From positions 1,798,001-1,862,000 of the forward strand of contig NZ_JACVFB010000001.1 in assembly GCF_014529945.1 (NCBI RefSeq): a stretch of 64,000 bases of DNA, read 5' to 3'. This document shows, in pieces, positions 24,539 through 33,899 of this stretch. The notes beneath the pieces are model-generated. The model was not told the DNA's origin. It did not search any database and saw only the letters and a program-made list of their open reading frames with translations. Source of the stretch: Chitinophaga varians (GTDB lineage: Bacteria; Bacteroidota; Bacteroidia; Chitinophagales; Chitinophagaceae). Each line of letters opens with the position of its first letter. Within the stretch, counting starts at the first letter, position 1. The position numbers and the translations under genes were made by a program.

Positions 24539-27500
24539 TCATTTTTCCATCTCTACCACCAAATCGTCCTGCTGCACCATATTCCCCTCCCCCAACAACA
24601 CAGCCTTCACCTTTCCGTTTCGGGTAGCCGTTACCGTTGTTTCCATCTTCATGGCCTCGATAATAAACAGCGGCATATTAGGTGTCACCATCGCCCCGGC
24701 TTCCACTAACACCCGGGACAACCGGCCCGGCAAAGGAGCGCCAATTTCCACTCCCGGATCTGCTACCTTGCGGTTCACTACGGCCACACTTTTCACCGCA
24801 TGGTCCCTCACCTGCACACGACGGGCATACCCGTTCAGCTCAAATACCACCGTCCGCATCCCGTGCTCATCCGCCGGCAACACATACAGCAGCTTCACAA
24901 TGATGGTCTTGCCCTTGCTCAGGTTGATCAATATCTCTTCCCCCTGCTTCAGGCCATAGAAAAACGCAGGCGTGGGAATAGCCTCTACGTTGCCAAAGAT
25001 CATCGCATGTTGATAGTATTCATCGAACACCTTGGGGAACATCTGGTAACTCAGGTAGTCCAGAAACTCTGCATGTGGGTACTTCGTCTGGAAGCCGGCG
25101 AAGTCGGCCTCAAAATCCACCGGCGGCAACTGCGCATTCGGACTGCCTTCTATCGGCTTTTCTCCTTTCAGCACAATCCTTTGCAGCTCAGCGGGAAAGC
25201 CACCAAAAGGCACGCCCAGCTCACCCCGGAAAAAGCCTTTCACGGAAGCCGGGAAAGCCAGGTTACGCGAACCATCCAGCACGTCGGCGGCGGTTAACTG
25301 ATTGCTGGTCATAAACAAAGCCATATCGCCCACCACCTTGGAACTCGGTGTCACCTTCACAATATCACCAAAGAGCTGGTTGACCACCGCATAGTTCCGC
25401 TTGATCTGTTCCAGTTTATCGCCCAGTCCGAGAGACTCTGCCTGCTGCCGCAGGTTGGAGTACTGCCCGCCGGGAATTTCATTTTCGTATATCTGCGCGG
25501 TACCGGCCTTCATATCCGACTCAAACGGATAATAGTACTCCCGCACATCCTCCCAGTAGTTGCTATGCTCGTTCAGGGAAGCCAGGTTCATTTTCCGGCC
25601 ACGCGGGTGCCCGTCCATAATGGCTACCAGCGAGTTAAGATTGGGTTGTGAGGTGAGCCCGCTGAGCGATGCGATCGCCGTGTCCACCACATTCACGCCG
25701 GCCTCTATGGCCTTCAGGTAGGTGGCTGCCTGTATACCGGCCGTATCGTGCGTATGCAACACAATAGGCAGTTTCACCGCCTGCCGGAGCGCTCCTATCA
25801 GCACTGACGCCGCCTCCGGCTTCAGCAATCCCGCCATGTCTTTCACGGCCAGCATGTGCGCCCCGGCATCTTCGAGGCGACGGGCCAGGTCTGTATAATA
25901 TTGCAGGGTATATTTATTATTGTCTTTCCGCAGCACATCGCCGGTATAACTAATGGCTGCCTGCGCAATAGCGTTGGTGCGTTCCCGTACAAAACGGATA
26001 CTCGGCGCCATGGCCTCCACCCAGTTGAGCGAATCGAAAATACGGAACACGTCAACCCCATTTTCTGCGGCCTTTTCAATAAACGCAGCAATGAGGTTTT
26101 CGGGGTATGCCGAGTAGCCGACAGCGTTAGCTCCGCGGAACAGCATCTGTAGCAACATGTTAGGCATTGCTTTGCGCAACAGCTGTAGCCGCCGCCACGG
26201 ACACTCATGCAAGAACCGCATGGCCACATCAAAGGTGGCCCCTCCCCATACCTCCATGGAAAATATTTCCGGATTGCTTTTGGCATATCCTTCGGCCACG
26301 GCCAACATATCTTTGGTACGCACCCGGGTGGCCAGCAAACTCTGGTGCGCATCCCGGAAGGTGGTATCTGTATAATAGACCGGCTTTTCTTCCCGCAGCC
26401 AGTGTACAAACCCTTCCCGTCCCATTTGCTGCAGGCGGTCTTTCATGCCGGCAGGATAGGGTTGCAGGGAAGCATACTCCGGCACCTCCGGCGTACGGAA
26501 TACCTTGTTTTCCACTTTGCCTTTTACGTCAGGGTGTCCATTCACTGTCACATCGGCGAGGTACATCAGCGTTTTGGTGCCCCGGTCCCGTATCTGGGCC
26601 AGTTTAAACAGCTCCGGGTGTTGGTCAATAAAGGCGACGGTACAGTTACCTTTTCTGAAGACATCATTGGTGATCACGTTTTCAAGAAAACGGATATTGG
26701 TTTTCACCCCCCTGATGCGAAACTCCCGCAACGTACGATGCAGACGGCTGGAAGCACCCGACAGCGTGCGGCCCCAGGCGGTCACCTTTACCAACATGGA
26801 ATCGAAGAACGGCGAGATCTTTACCCCGGAGTAAGTACTGCCTTCGTCCAACCGTATCCCGAAACCACCGGCGTTACGGTAAGCGATCACGGTGCCATAG
26901 TCTGGTTTGAAATTGTTTTCCGGGTCTTCTGTGGTAATACGGCACTGGATAGCATAACCATTGAGCCGTACATCTTCCTGACCTTTGAGAAAGATCTCCG
27001 GGTCGGATAACCGGTGCCCTTCGGCGATCAATATCTGGGAGCGCACGATATCGATACCAGTCACCTCTTCGGTAACGGTATGCTCCACCTGGATGCGCGG
27101 ATTGACTTCGATGAAATAAATATGGTGTGCCCTGTCTACCAGGAACTCTACGGTGCCTACGTTGTTGAAGCCCACCTTATGAGCGAGGCGTAAAGCATAC
27201 TCATACAGTTTGTCGCGGGTGTGTTGCGGGAGATTGGGCGACGGAGCAATCTCCACCACTTTTTGAAACCGCCGCTGCACGGAGCAATCCCTTTCGTAAA
27301 GGTGTACGATATTGCCGTGCTGATCGCCCATGAGCTGCACCTCAATATGTTTGGGGTCTTCGATGAATTTTTCGATGAAGATGGTATCGTCGCCAAAGGC
27401 TTTAGCGGCTTCGCTGCGCGCTTCCAGAAAAGCTCTTTCCAGTGCGGCTTCTTCCGTCACCATACGCATCCCGCGGCCACCACCGCCGGCAGCAGCTTTG

Positions 27501-27994
27501 AGCATCACCGGGAAGCCTATACGTTTTGCCTCCTGCACAACGGTGTTCACGTCTGTCAGCCGTACCTGACTGTCGGCTATTAGCGGCACCTCCGCCTCCC
27601 GTGCGATCACTTTCGCGGCTACCTTATCGCCCAGCTGCGCCATGATTTCCGGTGAGGGGCCCACGAATATGATCCCTTCTTCCCTGCAGCGGCGGGCAAA
27701 CTGTACATTTTCACTGAGGAAGCCATAGCCCGGATGGATCGCGTCTACCTGCTGCGTCTTTGCCAGATTGATGATCGCTTCAATATCCAGATACGGTTTC
27801 AGCGGTTCGTCATCGCGGCCGATCTGATAGGCCTCGTCCGCTTTATAGCGATGCAGCGAATAGCGGTCTTCATACGTAAACACGGCAATTGTCCGGATAC
27901 GTAATTCAGCGGCAGCCCTCAGCACCCGTACAGCGATTTCGCCACGGTTGGCCACCAGGAGTTTGTTTATTTTTCTGAAAACGGGGGCAGACAT
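24539..27994 (-). CDS. pyc: Pyruvate carboxylase (single chain)
   Basis: Pyc carboxylates pyruvate to oxaloacetate to refill the citric acid cycle. The 1151-residue chain has the whole three-part layout: biotin carboxylase (1 to about 455, with KAAAGGGGRGM as the ATP-grasp loop and EVNPRIQVEHTVTEE), carboxyltransferase (from about 525, YTDTTFRDAHQSLLATRVRT), and the biotinyl domain at the C-terminus with EAMKMET, biotin on Lys1116. Length is normal for the family. It stands alone, divergent from xerD. Confidence 0.97.
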   Translation of the reverse strand: MSAPVFRKINKLLVANRGEIAVRVLRAAAELRIRTIAVFTYEDRYSLHRYKADEAYQIGRDDEPLKPYLDIEAIINLAKTQQVDAIHPGYGFLSENVQFARRCREEGIIFVGPSPEIMAQLGDKVAAKVIAREAEVPLIADSQVRLTDVNTVVQEAKRIGFPVMLKAAAGGGGRGMRMVTEEAALERAFLEARSEAAKAFGDDTIFIEKFIEDPKHIEVQLMGDQHGNIVHLYERDCSVQRRFQKVVEIAPSPNLPQHTRDKLYEYALRLAHKVGFNNVGTVEFLVDRAHHIYFIEVNPRIQVEHTVTEEVTGIDIVRSQILIAEGHRLSDPEIFLKGQEDVRLNGYAIQCRITTEDPENNFKPDYGTVIAYRNAGGFGIRLDEGSTYSGVKISPFFDSMLVKVTAWGRTLSGASSRLHRTLREFRIRGVKTNIRFLENVITNDVFRKGNCTVAFIDQHPELFKLAQIRDRGTKTLMYLADVTVNGHPDVKGKVENKVFRTPEVPEYASLQPYPAGMKDRLQQMGREGFVHWLREEKPVYYTDTTFRDAHQSLLATRVRTKDMLAVAEGYAKSNPEIFSMEVWGGATFDVAMRFLHECPWRRLQLLRKAMPNMLLQMLFRGANAVGYSAYPENLIAAFIEKAAENGVDVFRIFDSLNWVEAMAPSIRFVRERTNAIAQAAISYTGDVLRKDNNKYTLQYYTDLARRLEDAGAHMLAVKDMAGLLKPEAASVLIGALRQAVKLPIVLHTHDTAGIQAATYLKAIEAGVNVVDTAIASLSGLTSQPNLNSLVAIMDGHPRGRKMNLASLNEHSNYWEDVREYYYPFESDMKAGTAQIYENEIPGGQYSNLRQQAESLGLGDKLEQIKRNYAVVNQLFGDIVKVTPSSKVVGDMALFMTSNQLTAADVLDGSRNLAFPASVKGFFRGELGVPFGGFPAELQRIVLKGEKPIEGSPNAQLPPVDFEADFAGFQTKYPHAEFLDYLSYQMFPKVFDEYYQHAMIFGNVEAIPTPAFFYGLKQGEEILINLSKGKTIIVKLLYVLPADEHGMRTVVFELNGYARRVQVRDHAVKSVAVVNRKVADPGVEIGAPLPGRLSRVLVEAGAMVTPNMPLFIIEAMKMETTVTATRNGKVKAVLLGEGNMVQQDDLVVEMEK

Positions 27995-28061
27995 AAATGA
28001 AGGGTTATATAAAGACTGGTATCATTAAAAATAGGATAAAACTTTTAACTTGCCTTCAATT

Positions 28062-28961
28062 ATGTGGGAATCATTCCGGAAACTATTTAAAGGATATATG
28101 AAGCTGGAGCGGTCGCTGTCGGATAATTCCGTGGAGGCCTATCTGCGCGACGTAGAGAAACTGGAGCAATATCTTCAGGCACATGGCGGGGAGAAACTGC
28201 GGCCGCAGGATGTGACCCTGTCCGACTTACAGGGCTGTATACAATGGGTGTCCAAACTCGGTATGACGCCCGCCTCTCAGGCACGTACCATCTCCGGCAT
28301 CAAGGCTTTTTATAAGTTCCTGCTGCTGGAAGACATGACGCAGGACGACCCCACACAATTGCTGGAAGCCCCCAAATTGCAGCGTAAGCTGCCGGATGTG
28401 CTGAGCTTTGATGAGATAGAAAAAATCATCGCACAGGTAGATCTCAGCACGGCTGAAGGGCACCGCAACAAAGCCATTCTGGAAACAATGTACAGCTGCG
28501 GCCTCCGTGTCAGCGAAGTCACCAACCTGCAGATTACGCAGTTGCATATGGACGTGGGGTTTGTGCGGGTAGTGGGCAAGGGCAATAAAGAAAGGATGGT
28601 GCCTATCGGTCGTGATGCCATGCGGCATATAGATGTGTACCGGCGCAATGTACGTATACACCTGCCCGTTAAACACGGCGAAGAAGATACCCTGTTCCTT
28701 AACCGCCGTGGCGGACCGCTCAGCCGCGTGATGATTTTTTTGGTGATCAAGGAGCTGACCAAACTGGCGGGCATCGAAAAAAATGTATCGCCGCATACGT
28801 TCCGGCATTCCTTCGCCACCCATCTGGTGGAAGGCGGGGCAGATCTGCGGGCCGTGCAACAGATGCTCGGGCATGAAAGCATTTCCACCACAGAAATATA
28901 TACCCATCTCGACAGAGAATATCTTCGCGACACGTTATCCCGTTATCATCCCCGGTTTTAA
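28062..28961 (+). CDS. xerD: Tyrosine recombinase XerC/XerD
   Basis: A 299-residue site-specific recombinase that with its partner resolves chromosome dimers at dif. The N-terminal SAM-like domain covers about 1-95. The catalytic domain has Arg149 (SCGLRVSEV), Lys173 (VGKGNKER), His245-x-x-Arg248 (HTFRHSF), His271 (LGHESI) and the nucleophile Tyr280 (TEIYTHL). The frame could begin at a TTG at 28050, but the ATG at 28062 (MWESF) fits the family better. No phage or integron features are nearby, so this is the housekeeping enzyme; whether XerC or XerD cannot be decided by eye. Confidence 0.93.
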   Translation: MWESFRKLFKGYMKLERSLSDNSVEAYLRDVEKLEQYLQAHGGEKLRPQDVTLSDLQGCIQWVSKLGMTPASQARTISGIKAFYKFLLLEDMTQDDPTQLLEAPKLQRKLPDVLSFDEIEKIIAQVDLSTAEGHRNKAILETMYSCGLRVSEVTNLQITQLHMDVGFVRVVGKGNKERMVPIGRDAMRHIDVYRRNVRIHLPVKHGEEDTLFLNRRGGPLSRVMIFLVIKELTKLAGIEKNVSPHTFRHSFATHLVEGGADLRAVQQMLGHESISTTEIYTHLDREYLRDTLSRYHPRF

Positions 28962-28967
28962 AACAAA

Positions 28968-28987
28968 CAGCCGCCCGAAGGCGGCTG
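28968..28987. terminator. Hairpin between xerD and the convergent hypothetical gene
   Basis: An 8-bp GC stem with CGAA loop directly after the xerD stop. On the minus strand it runs into a T-rich stretch, so it probably ends the gene at 29035-29925 and perhaps xerD. Confidence 0.65.
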
Positions 28988-29034
28988 GTACACGATAAAA
29001 AAAGGGGTCAAACAAAATACTTTTTGGGGAAGCA

Positions 29035-29925
29035 TTAAAACAGGGCATTGCTCAGATGTAGCTGTTCCCGTTTTTTTCTGCTTTTACCAGAGAGGACTTT
29101 CATCTCATGAATCCATCCCTGTATATGTCCGGATGCCCATTTTACCACAGACGGGCGGTACACCAGGTTGACGCAACTACACGGCGGAAGGTCTTGTCTT
29201 TCCGGTGATGCAGCATGTGATTCATTTTCCGACAGCACCAGCTTCTCATTATTATATATACGGAAATACACGTCGGGCCCCATGTGCCTGCGCCCTTGTC
29301 TGATAGGTTGCAGGTTACCATGGTAAAGGTCTTTCCGGGAAAAACGCAGCGTATAACGGCCATATTCATTTGTAAAAGTGGTACCGATTCTTTTGCCGGA
29401 CAGGGCGTTGAAGGCCTCCACCCGTAGTGGCGGCTGATCATTTCCTGTTTCCCGGCGTTGTTTGACGGTACCGGTAATCACCCAGGCGCCGGCATCACCC
29501 TGGATGGAGTTCCAGATGGCGGAAGGAACAACGTAGGCATAGGCCCCGATATAACCGTTAATACTGCGTTTCCAGTGTAGCACGGCGGTACACAGATGAA
29601 AATTGCGGGGTTGCCGGATACCTGTTTTGCCGGGGAGTGTATCCAGGCAGAGGTCCAGTTCAAGGGGTTCTGTAAAAAGATGTTCCTGTCTCCACGACAG
29701 GGTGAAATTTCCTTGTTCATCCAGCGTAGCTTCCGCCAGCAGGCGGTCCGCTTTCATCAATACTTCTTTGGCAGACAATGGTTGCAGATCACTGAATATT
29801 CCTTTGGAGTTGGCGGCCGGATAACGGGTGTCCGGCAGGTAAACACGTATCCGTGCATGTGAGAGGGGCTCAATGCAGTCGTCACAGATAAGTGCAGAGA
29901 TGTTTCCAATTAACAGGTAACTCAT
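29035..29925 (-). CDS. Hypothetical protein with transthyretin-like segments
   Basis: A 296-residue protein I do not recognise. It has no signal peptide or membrane helix. Two stretches look like small beta-sandwich (carboxypeptidase-regulatory/transthyretin-like) units: ARIRVYLPDTR...EQGNFTLSW at about 20-85 and LRVEAFNALSGKRIGTTFTNEYGRYTLRF (about 180-210, in two parts). The start MSYLLIG at 29925 is preferred to the longer frame because the 20 upstream codons lie in AT-rich promoter-like DNA. The C-terminus is basic. It might be a filament or adhesin assembly component, but nothing nearby supports that. Confidence 0.6.
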   Translation of the reverse strand: MSYLLIGNISALICDDCIEPLSHARIRVYLPDTRYPAANSKGIFSDLQPLSAKEVLMKADRLLAEATLDEQGNFTLSWRQEHLFTEPLELDLCLDTLPGKTGIRQPRNFHLCTAVLHWKRSINGYIGAYAYVVPSAIWNSIQGDAGAWVITGTVKQRRETGNDQPPLRVEAFNALSGKRIGTTFTNEYGRYTLRFSRKDLYHGNLQPIRQGRRHMGPDVYFRIYNNEKLVLSENESHAASPERQDLPPCSCVNLVYRPSVVKWASGHIQGWIHEMKVLSGKSRKKREQLHLSNALF

Positions 29926-30312
29926 GGTTTTTAATTTTAAAGGGGGCAATGACAGGAACCCGCTGCATACTAAACTTAAAAACAAACATGGTAGAAAGGC
30001 CTTAGTGCTAACTGATCCAATATGTGTAACAGTTTGTTCGATCCGGTTGCTGCTACAAAGATTAACAACATCAGGATGCTAATCAAGCGTTGTAAACCTG
30101 AAAAAAATAAATGCGTATAAATACGCATTTTTAAGTGGGTGTTACGCTATTTCAGTGTTCGCTGTTAACCTCTTTTCCGTGCTGATCCTCTTCCCTGCTA
30201 TATTTCCGGTCACAGACCGGTTTTACGGGGAAAACACCCTCCCGTACAACCGATCTTGCAAACCTGTAATATTGTGATAATTTTACCCCAAAACCTTAAA
30301 CTACCCACAATT
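29926..30312. other. Divergent intergenic region with an AT-rich hairpin
   Basis: This region separates two divergent genes. At 30109-30130 it holds a perfect 10-bp hairpin with a 2-nt loop; on the minus strand a T-run follows, as in a terminator, although no gene ends here. An unannotated small RNA or a leader attenuator could explain that. No open frame is credible. Confidence 0.5.
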
Positions 30313-30732
30313 ATGAGCGATTCTACACAAAGACCAATTCCTGCTGATGCAGGAGGTTTCATTTCCAGAGAGGAAATGGAAATATTATGTAAGAACCATG
30401 ACGACGAGCATGCCCAGCAGAAATCCATGGGCACGCACGTAAAAGCCATGTGTTTTGGTAAAGACAAAGTGATGGAGCTCCTGAACCACCCAGATTGCAC
30501 CGCACTGAGAATTTACTATGGTCTGAAAATAGACACCGATGGTGATGGCATCAAAGAAAAGAAAATGGTGCTGGTAGCTGTTGACAGCGATGGTAACGAT
30601 ATCCTTCCTCCCGGAGGCGACCCTGCCACCGGTGCTGTTGCCAAGAGCATGACTACCGCCCGCATTCTTGACCAAGGCCTCCCCTGCCCGACGTACTGCT
30701 CCGGCGGAGGTACTAAACCACCCACCTTATAA
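30313..30732 (+). CDS. Conserved-looking small protein at the head of a two-component operon
   Basis: A 139-residue soluble protein without a signal peptide and without a family name I can give. It has a helical N-terminal half (SREEMEILCKNHDDEH), a central KAMCFGKDKVMELLNH segment, a strand-rich DTDGDGIKEKKMVLVAVDSDGNDILP part with an acidic Asp-rich loop, and a Cys-bearing C-terminus (GLPCPTYCSGGG). It is followed 9 bp later by a membrane protein, a histidine kinase and a response regulator, so it probably belongs to that signalling unit, as ligand carrier or output. The start ATG at 30313 follows an AT-rich leader. Confidence 0.7.
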   Translation: MSDSTQRPIPADAGGFISREEMEILCKNHDDEHAQQKSMGTHVKAMCFGKDKVMELLNHPDCTALRIYYGLKIDTDGDGIKEKKMVLVAVDSDGNDILPPGGDPATGAVAKSMTTARILDQGLPCPTYCSGGGTKPPTL

Positions 30733-30741
30733 AGGAACATC

Positions 30742-31431
30742 GTGAATCTGAATATATTTCTTGGTATATTTTACACTATGATGGGGATCGAAGCTTTGAT
30801 TTTGATCCCCTTCCTGTTAAAATTCAGAACGCTGGACGCTGCCAGCAAGTGGATGTGCTACTACATCATCAGCAGCGTGGTTTTTGCTTCGGGATCGGCG
30901 ATTACCGCCAACATGGGTATCAATAACATGTGGCTCTTCAGCCTGATGAACTTCCTCCAGTTTGGCATTCTGTCGTGCTTCTACTGGACTGTTATCAAGC
31001 ATCCCACCGCCAAAATGATCATTACTTATCTTCCTGTGCTGGTATTGATGCTTTGTATTGCCGACTTCCTCAAATTTGAAGGCATCCAACATTATAATTC
31101 CATCAGTGCCGGACTTAAATCCGCTATTATTATTGCTTATGGAGTCATTTTCTTCCTTCAACTGCTAACCGATAAAGAATTGGTTGAAAACGCCATCTAT
31201 ATTAATACCCTACCGGTATTCTGGTATAACTCCGGCATCTTCATTTATTTCTGTAGTTCTTTTTTGTTTTCTATCAGCTTTAACCTCATACAGGCACTGG
31301 AACCAGAAGCTACACGATGGTCAAAAGTATCTACGGTCATCAGCATTAGCTATATTGTTGCTATAATTACCATGTTTCTGCTGTATATTGGCCTCACAAA
31401 AACTAAACGGTTAGGGTATGCAGACAATTGA
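30742..31431 (+). CDS. Seven-helix membrane protein, probable sensor partner
   Basis: A 229-residue integral membrane protein with about seven predicted helices (roughly 4-24, 38-57, 62-84, 92-109, 123-142, 158-180, 195-217) and almost no loops. It starts at a GTG (30742), 9 bp after the previous stop; the first ATG lies within helix 1. Its last codons overlap the histidine kinase gene by 14 bp, which implies translational coupling. The likely role is to sense a membrane or small-molecule signal for the kinase, which itself has only one helix. Confidence 0.75.
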   Translation: MNLNIFLGIFYTMMGIEALILIPFLLKFRTLDAASKWMCYYIISSVVFASGSAITANMGINNMWLFSLMNFLQFGILSCFYWTVIKHPTAKMIITYLPVLVLMLCIADFLKFEGIQHYNSISAGLKSAIIIAYGVIFFLQLLTDKELVENAIYINTLPVFWYNSGIFIYFCSSFLFSISFNLIQALEPEATRWSKVSTVISISYIVAIITMFLLYIGLTKTKRLGYADN

Positions 31432-32212
31432 TATTATTGTAATTGGTACTACAGTAATGTTAATCCTTGGAGTGATCGTGATTTTGCTCGTGATGTTCCA
31501 ACAAAAACAGGTTATACAACACAAGCTGCTGATCAGAGACAAAGATCTGCAACTGCAACGGGAGCGACTGGTGGCGGTGTTACAGGGTCAGGAACAGGAA
31601 CGCAAACGCATCGCCGAAGATCTGCACGATGAAGTGGGTGCGCAGTTATCCGTGCTGAAACTCAGTATCGGCGGACTGATGCCGTTACTGAAAACCGGCA
31701 ACGGAGAAGCGGAACGATTGAAAGAAACCAAAGACTTTACCGACATTATCATTCAACAACTGCGGTTCATCTCCCAAAGCCTGCACCCCCAGGCACTGGA
31801 AAACCTCGGCCTGGCCCACGCACTGGATTCATTCTGCAGCCTGATGAACAAAAATAAAGCAGTAAAAATCCATTTCCGGGTCACCGACAACCCCCAACCG
31901 GTGGATAAAGAAAAAGCCCTGAACGTATACCGTGTGGTACAGGAGCTGATTAACAACATCCTCAAACATGCAGCTGCAACGGAGGTGACCATCACCTATC
32001 AGACTACCCCTTCCCTGCTAACTATTACTGTAACAGACAACGGTAACGGACAATTGTTGCCGTCACTGGAAGCCAACAAAAAGAAAACCGGAAGCCTTGG
32101 ACTCAAAAACATCGAGAGCCGCCTCAATATAATCGGCGGAAATATTACCTTCGCCGCGGGCGATCCAATTGGCACACGCGCTACCATTACCGTAGAAAAT
32201 TATCAGGTTTAG
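31418..32212 (+). CDS. Sensor histidine kinase, HisKA_3 (NarX/DesK-like) family
   Basis: A 264-residue kinase with one membrane helix (about 5-27), a short coiled coil, the HisKA_3 dimerisation/phosphoacceptor helix ERKRIAEDLHDEVGAQLS with phosphorylated His70, and a C-terminal HATPase domain (VVQELINNILKHA as N box, TVTDNGNG as G1 box, LGLKNIESR near 220). It lacks a periplasmic sensor domain and overlaps the gene for a seven-helix membrane protein that may supply sensing. The partner response regulator follows at 32346. Confidence 0.93.
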   Translation: MQTIDIIVIGTTVMLILGVIVILLVMFQQKQVIQHKLLIRDKDLQLQRERLVAVLQGQEQERKRIAEDLHDEVGAQLSVLKLSIGGLMPLLKTGNGEAERLKETKDFTDIIIQQLRFISQSLHPQALENLGLAHALDSFCSLMNKNKAVKIHFRVTDNPQPVDKEKALNVYRVVQELINNILKHAAATEVTITYQTTPSLLTITVTDNGNGQLLPSLEANKKKTGSLGLKNIESRLNIIGGNITFAAGDPIGTRATITVENYQV

Positions 32213-32345
32213 GTACAGAATAGTGAATGGATATGTTGTTTTATTACTAAATTGCCATCCGGTTTTGTTGTACCCATATGTAACAACATGACTTACAGTA
32301 ATTTATTAACGAAAAAATAATTTATTTCTCTATAAACTGTTCACT

Positions 32346-33002
32346 ATGGCACACATAAAAGTGGCTATTGCTGACGATCATAAGATCTTCCGCAGTGGAG
32401 TGATCAACACGCTGGTACCATATGACAACATCCGCTTTGTATTTGAAGCGGATGATGGCCTGCATTTACTGCAGCATATGGAACAGCAACAACCGGACGT
32501 AATTTTGATGGACCTGAAAATGCCCAACATGGACGGCATTGAGGCCACCATCAAAGTAAAAGAGAAGTATCCTGACGTGAAAGTGATCATTCTCACCATG
32601 TATGAAGATGACAACTTCATCGTTCACCTCGTGGAAAATGGCGCCAACGCCTATCTGCTGAAGAATGCAGATCCTGAAGAAATCTATGAAGCCATCTGCA
32701 CCACTTATGAGAAAGGCTTCTACTTTAATGAAAACGTAAATCTGGCTTTATTAAAGAAAGTTCTACACAAGAATAAACAACAATTCAAACCTACACTCAA
32801 AAACGAAGTACAGCTCAACGACCGCGAACAGGAGGTACTGAAGCTCATCTGCCAGGAATTGACCACGCAGGAAATCTCCGAACAGATATTCCTTAGTCCG
32901 CGTACCGTGGAAGGCATCCGTCAAAAGCTGCTGGAGAAACTGAACGTCAAAAACAGCGTAGGCCTGGTATTATACGCCTTCCGTAACGGACTGATTGAAT
33001 AA
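32346..33002 (+). CDS. NarL/LuxR-family response regulator
   Basis: A 218-residue regulator with a receiver domain (1-125; acidic pair at 10-11, phospho-acceptor Asp56 in VILMDLKMPNMDG, Thr and Lys in ILTMYED and LLKNADPEE) and a LuxR-type helix-turn-helix (about 152-215, LNDREQEVLKLICQELTTQE and SPRTVEGIRQKLLEKLN). It is the partner of the kinase at 31418. The 133-bp gap before it contains AT-rich DNA that could hold its own promoter. Confidence 0.95.
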   Translation: MAHIKVAIADDHKIFRSGVINTLVPYDNIRFVFEADDGLHLLQHMEQQQPDVILMDLKMPNMDGIEATIKVKEKYPDVKVIILTMYEDDNFIVHLVENGANAYLLKNADPEEIYEAICTTYEKGFYFNENVNLALLKKVLHKNKQQFKPTLKNEVQLNDREQEVLKLICQELTTQEISEQIFLSPRTVEGIRQKLLEKLNVKNSVGLVLYAFRNGLIE

Positions 33003-33041
33003 CACCATCCCTTTTCTATTGCCACCAATTATACACTATAT

Positions 33042-33893
33042 ATGAAAACTGTCAGGAACTTCACAGCGTCCGCCGCAGCCATGCTGCTGTTGTATGCTGG
33101 TGCTTCTGTAGCACAAGGTATCAAGATGCCGGCGCCAAGCCCCGGCCAGACTGTAAAACAAGACTTCGCCCTTTCCAGCGTGGAACTGAACTATTCCCGC
33201 CCGGTAAAAAAAGGCAGGGTAATCATGGGCGATATCGTTCCCTACAACAAAGTATGGAGAACCGGCGCTAACTCCCCTACCGTTATCACTTTCGGAGAAG
33301 ACGTGAGCTTCGGCGGTAAACCGGTAAAAGCCGGCAAATATGGTCTGCTCACCATTCCGGGTGCACAACAATGGACCGTTATACTCACCAGCAGCCTGGA
33401 CGTGAACAGCCCGTCTTTGTACAAACAGGAAAACGATGTAGCCCGCGTACAGGTAAAACCAGTAGCACAGGCCGCACAGGAAAGCTTTACCATCGGTTTT
33501 GAAGATGTGAAAGAATCATCTATGAACCTGGTGATCAGCTGGGACAAAGTAAAAGTACCCGTTGCTATCACTGCCGATATCCAAAATAAAGTGCTGGGCC
33601 AGATCGATGCTGCCATGGCAGCTCCCGGTGATAAAAAGCCTTACTTCCAGTCTGCCGTTTATTACCTCGAGCACAACCTCGACATCAACAAAGCTAAAAC
33701 ATGGATAGACGCTGCCGCAGCACAAAGCCCTGAAGCATTCTGGGTTTGGCATCAGAAAGCAAAAATCTATGCTAAAGCAAAAGATAAGGCTGCCGCTAAA
33801 GAAGCTGCGCTGAAATCCATCGAGCTGGCTAAAGCTGCAAAGAACGACGACTACGTAGCACTGAATACCAAACTGCTGGCCACACTGAAATAA
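33042..33893 (+). CDS. DUF2911 secreted protein with C-terminal TPR-like helices
   Basis: A 283-residue protein with a signal peptide (cleaved around SVAQG) and a DUF2911 domain at about 28-190, recognised by SPGQTVKQDFALSSVELNYS, KVWRTGANSPT and KAGKYGLLTIPG. The last 90 residues form Ala-rich helices (AKTWIDAAAAQSPEAFWVW, AKDKAAAKEAALKSIELAK) similar to a TPR pair. The function of DUF2911 is unknown. It lies 40 bp after the response regulator and could be its target or part of the same unit. Ends at a 137-bp nested hairpin. Confidence 0.85.
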   Translation: MKTVRNFTASAAAMLLLYAGASVAQGIKMPAPSPGQTVKQDFALSSVELNYSRPVKKGRVIMGDIVPYNKVWRTGANSPTVITFGEDVSFGGKPVKAGKYGLLTIPGAQQWTVILTSSLDVNSPSLYKQENDVARVQVKPVAQAAQESFTIGFEDVKESSMNLVISWDKVKVPVAITADIQNKVLGQIDAAMAAPGDKKPYFQSAVYYLEHNLDINKAKTWIDAAAAQSPEAFWVWHQKAKIYAKAKDKAAAKEAALKSIELAKAAKNDDYVALNTKLLATLK

Positions 33894-33899
33894 TCCAGG

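Noticed and set aside
28062..28961. Mobile-element integrase
   Set aside because: The protein has the length and motifs of housekeeping XerC/D, and no att-like repeats or phage genes surround it.
30030..30070. tRNA-like GTTCGATCC stretch
   Set aside because: No acceptor, D or anticodon stems fit around it.
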